Part shown: one piece after another, positions 7,402 through 11,630 of the stretch | Layout: the number at the start of each line of letters is the position of its first letter | Numbering within the stretch: the stretch's first letter is position 1 | Program-made: the position numbers and the translations under genes | The notes under the pieces: generated by a model | The model's input: only the letters and a program-made list of their open reading frames with translations | The model's database searches: none | Told to the model about the DNA's origin: nothing | Origin: an uncultured Sphingomonadaceae bacterium | GTDB lineage: Bacteria > Pseudomonadota > Alphaproteobacteria > Sphingomonadales > Sphingomonadaceae | Assembly: GCA_946480515.1 (NCBI GenBank) | Contig: CAMLKX010000039.1 | Coordinates: 1 to 11,630, forward strand | DNA length: 11,630 nt | Direction: 5' to 3'

Positions 7402-7463
7402 GCTCCATCGTAGCGGCGGCGAGAGCGCTTGCGCCCACGCTTAACCGTCGCCACATTCTTCCC

Positions 7464-9986
7464 ATGGCCCCGCGTTCCGACAGCACGATCCGGGCGATCC
7501 TCGGGCCGACCAACACCGGCAAGACCCACCTCGCGATCGAACGGATGTGCGCGCATTCAAGCGGAGTGATCGGCTTTCCGCTGCGGCTGCTTGCGCGGGA
7601 GGTCTATGACCGGGTGGTCAAGCTCAAGGGCGAGAAATCCGTCGCGCTGCTGACCGGCGAGGAGCGGATCGTTCCACCGCAGGCGCGCTATGTCCTGTGC
7701 ACCGCGGAGAGCATGCCGGTGGTTACGGGGCGACCGGATCGAGCTGCGGAAGCGATCCTGCCCGACTTTGCCTTTGCCGCGATCGACGAAGCGCAGCTCG
7801 GCATCGATCCGCAGCGCGGACATGTCTTCACCGACCGGATGCTGCGGGCGCGCGGCCGTGAGGAGACGCTGATCCTCGGTTCCGACACGCTCAAGCCGAT
7901 GGTTCGCGCGCTGGTGCCGGAGGCCGAGATCATCAGCCGGCCACGATTTTCGACCCTTCGCTACGCAGGCAGCAACAAGCTGTCGCGCCTTCCTCCGCGG
8001 TCGGCCATCGTCGCCTTCTCGGCGGACCAGGTTTACGCGCTGGCCGAGATGTTGCGCCGGTTCCGCGGCGGGGCCGCCGTGGTGATGGGGGCGCTGTCGC
8101 CCGCGACCCGCAATGCCCAGGTCGCCATGTTCATGGCTGGCGAGGTCGATTATCTGGTCGCGACCGATGCGATCGGCATGGGCCTCAACATGGATGTGTC
8201 CCATGTCGCGTTCGCCGGGCTCGAGAAGTTCGATGGCCGTCGCGACCGCCGTCTGTCCATTTCGGAAATGGCGCAGATTGCCGGACGCGCCGGCCGGCAT
8301 CAGCGCGACGGCACGTTCGGCACGCTTTCGCTCGGCGGCGACGAGGCGCCTTCGTTCAGCGAAGAGGAGATCGATGCGATCGAGAGCCACCGCTTCCGCC
8401 CGCTCGATCATCTCTACTGGCGAAGTGCCGAGCTCGATTTCACCGACGTCCGCTCGCTGATCGGATCGCTCGAGGCGCGCAGCGACGACCCGCTTCTCCG
8501 CCCGGCCCCGCTCGCCGACGACTTGGCCGTGCTCAAGTTGATCGCCGAGGACCCCGCAATCGCCGCCCGGCGCGGACCCGCCGCACGCCGCTTGTGGGCC
8601 GCCTGCGGCTTGCCGGACTTCCGCAAAGTCGGGCCGATGCATCATGCCCGCATGGTTCGCCGGGCCTATTCCTATCTCGCCGACGGCGGCCACATCCCCC
8701 AGGACTGGTTCGCGGCGGAGGTTGCGCGGCTCGACAATGTGCAGGGCGACATTGAGGCGCTCGCCGACCGGCTCGCCGGGATCCGCAGCTGGGCCTACAT
8801 CGCTCACCGCTCGGACTGGCTCGCCGACCCTGCGAAATGGGCCGAGCGCACCCGCGAGGTCGAGGCGCGCCTGTCCGACGCGCTTCATGAGCGGCTGACC
8901 CAGCGCTTCGTCGATCGCCGCACGTCGGTACTCGTGCGTGATATTGGTGGTCGCGGCGCGGACCTGCTTCCGGTCACCGTAACCGCCGATGGCGAGGTCA
9001 GCATCGGTCCCGAGCCGATCGGCCATCTCGCCGGCTTCCGCTTCACCGTCGATCCATCAGCCCGCTATGCCGACAAGCGCCTCCTGCTCGGAGTGGCCGA
9101 GCGGCGTCTCGGAGAAGAACTCGACCGCCGCGCCGCGTCCCTGACCGATGCTGCCGACGATTCCTTCACCTTGCTCGCCGCGGCAGGCGAGCGGATCGCA
9201 ATCGGCTGGGGCGAACATGTCGTTGCCCGCCTTGCACCCGGCCGCTCCTTGCTCGAGCCCGCGCTGAGGACCGACCGTTCGCTTGACCGGCTGACCGCCG
9301 ACCGCCGCGCGGCGCTGCGCGCCCGGCTTGAGCGGTGGCTGGATCAGGCAATTGCCCGTCACGTCGCCCCGCTCCTGCGGTTGAGCAAGGCGGCGGCGGA
9401 CCCGGACAATAGCCCGACCGTCCGCGCCATCGCGGCAATGCTGCTCGATTCCGGCGGGACCCTGCCACGCCGCTCGATGACCCAGCCGCTCGCGGCTCTC
9501 ACGAAGGAGGACCGACGGGCACTGGCCAAGCTCGGCATCCGGCTGGGCGCACTCGACCTCTACCTCCCGGCACTGCTCAAGCCCGGCCCGATGCAGTGGC
9601 GGGGGGCTTTGGCAGCAGTACGGTCGGATGGGGTGATGCCCCAGCTTCCCCCGGCGGGCGCGGTGATCCTTGCTGGCGATGCCGATCCGACTGCCGCCGC
9701 GCTGGCGTACCGCCGCCTGGCGGCGAGCTGGCTACGAATTGATCTTGCTGACCGGCTTGCGTCGCAAGCTCTGGGTGCCCGCACCGCTGGACGCGACGAA
9801 CTGCTGGATCCTGCCCTCGTCACCTCGCTTGGACTGCCCGATCAGGATGTCGCGCGGCTGATGACGGACCTTGGATTCCGGCAGGTCGACGGCAGCTGGA
9901 AATGGCGGCCGCGCCGGCGTCCTTCAACGCCGCCGCCTCCGCGCCCAGGCAATCTGTTTGGCGCTCTTGCCGAGCTCAAGCGTTAA
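7464..9986 (+). CDS. SUV3-like superfamily 2 RNA helicase
   Basis: This 840-residue protein matches the helicase family related to mitochondrial SUV3. Motif I is GPTNTGKT (residues 14-21), motif II is DEAQ (108-111) followed by the SUV3-like LGIDPQRGHVFTDRML, and motif VI is QIAGRAGR (271-278). The first half is the two-RecA-like motor. The rest, to about residue 800, is a long alpha-helical region typical of alphaproteobacterial members. It ends in a basic, proline-rich tail (KWRPRRRPSTPPPPRP) that may contact RNA. SUV3-type enzymes unwind structured RNA, often with a nuclease in RNA decay; the bacterial role is not well defined. ATG 7464 places motif I at its usual near-N-terminal position. 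The S4 protein gene begins 6 bases after the stop, so both are probably one transcript. Confidence 0.92.
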   Translation: MAPRSDSTIRAILGPTNTGKTHLAIERMCAHSSGVIGFPLRLLAREVYDRVVKLKGEKSVALLTGEERIVPPQARYVLCTAESMPVVTGRPDRAAEAILPDFAFAAIDEAQLGIDPQRGHVFTDRMLRARGREETLILGSDTLKPMVRALVPEAEIISRPRFSTLRYAGSNKLSRLPPRSAIVAFSADQVYALAEMLRRFRGGAAVVMGALSPATRNAQVAMFMAGEVDYLVATDAIGMGLNMDVSHVAFAGLEKFDGRRDRRLSISEMAQIAGRAGRHQRDGTFGTLSLGGDEAPSFSEEEIDAIESHRFRPLDHLYWRSAELDFTDVRSLIGSLEARSDDPLLRPAPLADDLAVLKLIAEDPAIAARRGPAARRLWAACGLPDFRKVGPMHHARMVRRAYSYLADGGHIPQDWFAAEVARLDNVQGDIEALADRLAGIRSWAYIAHRSDWLADPAKWAERTREVEARLSDALHERLTQRFVDRRTSVLVRDIGGRGADLLPVTVTADGEVSIGPEPIGHLAGFRFTVDPSARYADKRLLLGVAERRLGEELDRRAASLTDAADDSFTLLAAAGERIAIGWGEHVVARLAPGRSLLEPALRTDRSLDRLTADRRAALRARLERWLDQAIARHVAPLLRLSKAAADPDNSPTVRAIAAMLLDSGGTLPRRSMTQPLAALTKEDRRALAKLGIRLGALDLYLPALLKPGPMQWRGALAAVRSDGVMPQLPPAGAVILAGDADPTAAALAYRRLAASWLRIDLADRLASQALGARTAGRDELLDPALVTSLGLPDQDVARLMTDLGFRQVDGSWKWRPRRRPSTPPPPRPGNLFGALAELKR

Positions 9987-9992
9987 GGCGAT

Positions 9993-10274
9993 GTGCGCAT
10001 TGATCGTTTTCTCCACTGCATCCGGCTGGTGAAGAGCCGCACCCTCGCGCAGGCACTGGTCGAATCCGGAAAAGTCCGGCTTGACGGAAAGCGGGTCGAG
10101 AAGTCGACCGAGCCGGTCAGCTGCGGCTCGGTGATCGCGCTCCCGTTGCATGGCGAAGTCCGGATACTTCGGGTGCTCGCCCTGCCGGAGCGGCGCGGTC
10201 CCGCTCCGGAGGCACGGCTGTGCTACCAGGAGATCGCGCCCGCGAGTGTTGACGCTCGCGAATCCGCGACTTAG
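9993..10274 (+). CDS. S4-domain RNA-binding protein, Hsp15-like
   Basis: This 93-residue basic protein is essentially one S4 domain. [35 protein letters not shown] (residues 1-35, with small hydrophobic gaps) is the classic S4 RNA-binding motif, and a beta-rich tail follows. Hsp15-type proteins bind ribosomal RNA on free 50S subunits, so a role in ribosome or tRNA quality control is inferred. Start is GTG 9993: family members begin MRxDxFL. An ATG two bases earlier (9991) is out of frame and reaches a stop after 13 codons. AAGG (9985-9988), overlapping the helicase stop, is the likely ribosome binding site, with a rather short 4-base gap. The 6-base distance from the helicase gene implies coupled expression of two RNA-acting proteins. 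Confidence 0.9.
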   Translation: MRIDRFLHCIRLVKSRTLAQALVESGKVRLDGKRVEKSTEPVSCGSVIALPLHGEVRILRVLALPERRGPAPEARLCYQEIAPASVDARESAT

Positions 10275-10305
10275 CGGTTGGCTGCAGAACCAGGAGCCTT
10301 TTCGC

Positions 10306-10644
10306 ATGACCTATGTCGTCACCGACGCCTGTATCCGCTGCAAATATATGGACTGCGTGGAAGTTTGCCCGGTGGACTGCTTCTACGAAGGCGAGAACAT
10401 GCTGGTCATCAACCCCAACGAGTGCATCGATTGCGGGGTGTGCGAGCCGGAGTGTCCGGCCGAGGCGATCCTCCCGGATACGGAGACCGGGCTTGAGCAA
10501 TGGCTTGAAGTTAACGCGACCTTCTCCGCGCAGTGGCCGAACATCACCCGCAAGAAAGACTCTCCTGCCGACGCCGATGAGCACAAGGGCGAAGAGGGCA
10601 AGTATGACAAGTTTTTCTCGCCGGAGCCGGGCAGCGGCGACTGA
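10306..10644 (+). CDS. fdxA: Ferredoxin FdxA, 7Fe-8S (3Fe-4S plus 4Fe-4S) type
   Basis: This 112-residue acidic cytoplasmic electron carrier is closely similar to Azotobacter vinelandii ferredoxin I. Cysteines fall at 9, 12, 17, 21, 25, 40, 43, 46 and 50. By that family's structure, Cys9, 17 and 50 bind the 3Fe-4S cluster and Cys21, 40, 43 and 46 bind the 4Fe-4S cluster; Cys12 and Cys25 are non-ligand. Segments [18 protein letters not shown] and WPNITRKKD are diagnostic. All ligands are present, so both clusters should form. The start is supported by AGGAG at 10292-10296, 9 bases upstream. It lies 31 bases after the S4 gene, in an order often seen in alphaproteobacteria, where a CarD-type regulator gene commonly comes next. 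Here a MipA/OmpV gene follows instead. Its redox partner is not in the window. Confidence 0.96.
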   Translation: MTYVVTDACIRCKYMDCVEVCPVDCFYEGENMLVINPNECIDCGVCEPECPAEAILPDTETGLEQWLEVNATFSAQWPNITRKKDSPADADEHKGEEGKYDKFFSPEPGSGD

Positions 10645-10712
10645 CCGGCGGAATTGATTGCGGATCATCCCTCGACCCGAAGCGTTGTTACGGCATCGGA
10701 AGGAGTTCGTGC

Positions 10713-11555
10713 ATGACCCCTCGGCTGATCGCCTGCATCGCTTCCCTGCTCGCCGCCACGCCGGTCGCCGCCCAGACGGCGGATGTGGCACCCCTGCCGG
10801 ATCCCAACGACCAGTCGGACACCTTCTCGCTTGCGGGCGGCGCAGCCTGGATTCCCGACTATGAGGGATCGGATGATTACCGGTTCATCCCTGCCGCGCT
10901 GATCCGCGGCCGGGTCGGCGGAATCCGCTTTTTCAGCCGCGCGACCTACCTCTATGTCGATCTGGTCAAGGCGCGCAGCGGAAGGGTCGATTTCGATCTT
11001 GGACCGATCGGCGGCGTGAGGATGAACCGGACCGGCGAGGTCGACGATGAGCAGGTTGACCGCCTGCCGGAGCTCGATACGGCGATTGAACTTGGCGGTT
11101 TTGCCGGAGTGACCTTCCACGGGTTGACCAATCCCTATGACTCGCTTGGTCTGCGCGTCGATGTGGTGAAGGATGTCGCCGGGGCGCATGAGGGGACGGT
11201 CATCACGCCGACGCTCGATTTTGGCACGCCGCTGTCGCGCAAGATGTATGTCGGTGCGACGCTTAGTGCCGATTTCGCCAGCGGTAACTTCGCCGACTAT
11301 TATTACTCGATCGACCCCGACGACGCCGCCGACAGTGGCCTGTCTCCGTTCGATGCGGACAGCGGAATGAAGAATTGGCGGCTTGGCCTGCTCGGCATCT
11401 ATGCGCTCGGCGACGACCTGACCAAGGGCTGGTCGCTGTGGGCGACTGGCTCCTACGGCCGGCTCACCGGCGACTTCAAGCGCTCGCCGATTGTCGATGA
11501 CCGCGGTTCGGCCGGCCAGTGGCTCGGCGCGGCCGGAATCGCCTACACCTGGTGA
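10713..11555 (+). CDS. MipA/OmpV family outer-membrane protein
   Basis: This 280-residue protein is a predicted outer-membrane beta-barrel. A signal peptide occupies residues 1-21 (apolar core, then PVAAQ with AAQ as the probable cleavage site). The mature part alternates polar and apolar residues in short strands rich in Gly, Tyr and Asp. It includes FSLAGGAAWIPDYEGSDDYR, the usual opening of the MipA/OmpV family, and it ends in AYTW with the terminal aromatic residue that BAM-inserted barrels use. MipA was first described as a scaffolding protein for murein enzymes, but most members have unknown roles. AAGGAG at 10700-10705, 7 bases before ATG, is the strongest ribosome binding site in the window and suggests good expression. 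It starts 68 bases after fdxA and may have its own promoter; none is obvious. Confidence 0.9.
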   Translation: MTPRLIACIASLLAATPVAAQTADVAPLPDPNDQSDTFSLAGGAAWIPDYEGSDDYRFIPAALIRGRVGGIRFFSRATYLYVDLVKARSGRVDFDLGPIGGVRMNRTGEVDDEQVDRLPELDTAIELGGFAGVTFHGLTNPYDSLGLRVDVVKDVAGAHEGTVITPTLDFGTPLSRKMYVGATLSADFASGNFADYYYSIDPDDAADSGLSPFDADSGMKNWRLGLLGIYALGDDLTKGWSLWATGSYGRLTGDFKRSPIVDDRGSAGQWLGAAGIAYTW

Positions 11556-11563
11556 TTGTCCCT

Positions 11564-11580
11564 TCCGCCTGAGTGGCGGA
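11564..11580 (+). terminator. Hairpin after the MipA/OmpV gene, possible terminator
   Basis: TCCGCC (11564-11569) and GGCGGA (11575-11580) form a perfect 6-pair stem with a 5-base loop, starting 8 bases after the MipA/OmpV stop. No T-run follows directly; only TTT occurs, about 15 bases on. It may mark the 3' end of the upstream transcript without being a classic intrinsic terminator. Confidence 0.35.
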
Positions 11581-11595
11581 CGCGGTATGCCCTCC

Positions 11596-11630
11596 TTTCC
11601 CCGGGGAGCCAGCGTGGCTGAGAGGGGCGC
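11596..11630 (+). promoter_or_regulatory. TPP riboswitch (THI element), 5' half, cut by the right edge
   Basis: GGGGAGCC at 11603-11610, the stem-loop AGCCA-GCG-TGGCT (11607-11619) and the conserved CTGAGA (11618-11623) reproduce the 5' half of the thiamine-pyrophosphate riboswitch: the P2 arm, P3 hairpin, and the pyrimidine-sensing UGAGA. The second half (ACCTGA... and the GG-TAAT-CC arm) would lie past the window. The orientation implies a plus-strand gene of thiamine synthesis or uptake just downstream, which is likely repressed when thiamine pyrophosphate is plentiful. Confidence 0.85.

Noticed and set aside
7557..9026. Long open frame of 489 codons on the minus strand opposite the helicase gene
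   Set aside because: Same antisense effect of strong third-position G/C; no domain is recognisable, and the plus strand encodes clear helicase motifs.
10645..10712. EcfG-type (GGAAT ... CGTT) promoter before the MipA/OmpV gene
   Set aside because: GGAAT (10650-10654) and CGTT (10683-10686) are 28 bases apart, far more than the usual 16-18.

Overview
The window looks like chromosomal DNA from a GC-rich alphaproteobacterium, most likely a sphingomonad (order Sphingomonadales). The reasons are the strong G/C bias at third codon positions, a predicted membrane protein of a family (TIGR02186 / Alph_Pro_TM) described only from Alphaproteobacteria, the gene order SUV3-like helicase, S4 RNA-binding protein, FdxA ferredoxin that is familiar in alphaproteobacteria, and a perfect CtrA-type TTAA-N7-TTAA box. 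The genus assignment is inference.

Layout, left to right. (1) Bases 1-135 are the last codons of a gene cut by the left edge. (2) A plus-strand pair, a TSUP (TauE/SafE-like) permease at 196-1107 and a TIGR02186 protein at 1104-1865, overlaps by ATGA and is probably co-translated. (3) A HerA/DUF87-type ATPase (1926-3611, plus) follows. (4) Three genes lie on the minus strand: an M23 peptidase (7362-5890), then a family-4 glycosyltransferase (5773-4631), then a sulfotransferase-like protein (4564-3614). The sulfotransferase is clearly poorer in G+C than everything around it and meets the HerA gene tail to tail with 2 bases between stop codons. (5) A divergent promoter region of about 100 bases (7363-7463) with a CtrA-type box separates the M23 gene from a plus-strand series: SUV3-like helicase (7464-9986), S4/Hsp15-like protein (9993-10274), FdxA ferredoxin (10306-10644) and a MipA/OmpV outer-membrane protein (10713-11555). 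(6) The right edge holds a hairpin and the 5' half of a TPP riboswitch, whose gene lies beyond the window and should be thiamine-related.

Functionally, most of the window is housekeeping or envelope biology. The M23 peptidase and MipA/OmpV protein act in the envelope. The helicase and S4 protein probably act on structured or ribosomal RNA. FdxA carries electrons. The accessory element is the glycosyltransferase-sulfotransferase pair, which suggests a sulfated surface or secreted glycan. I see no CRISPR array, insertion sequence, tRNA or rRNA, and no gene-free stretch longer than 300 bases; the longest gap is 5774-5889 (116 bases). I do not see a clear novel multi-gene system. The most open questions are the job of the TSUP/TIGR02186 pair, the partner of the lone HerA ATPase, and the substrate of the sulfotransferase.
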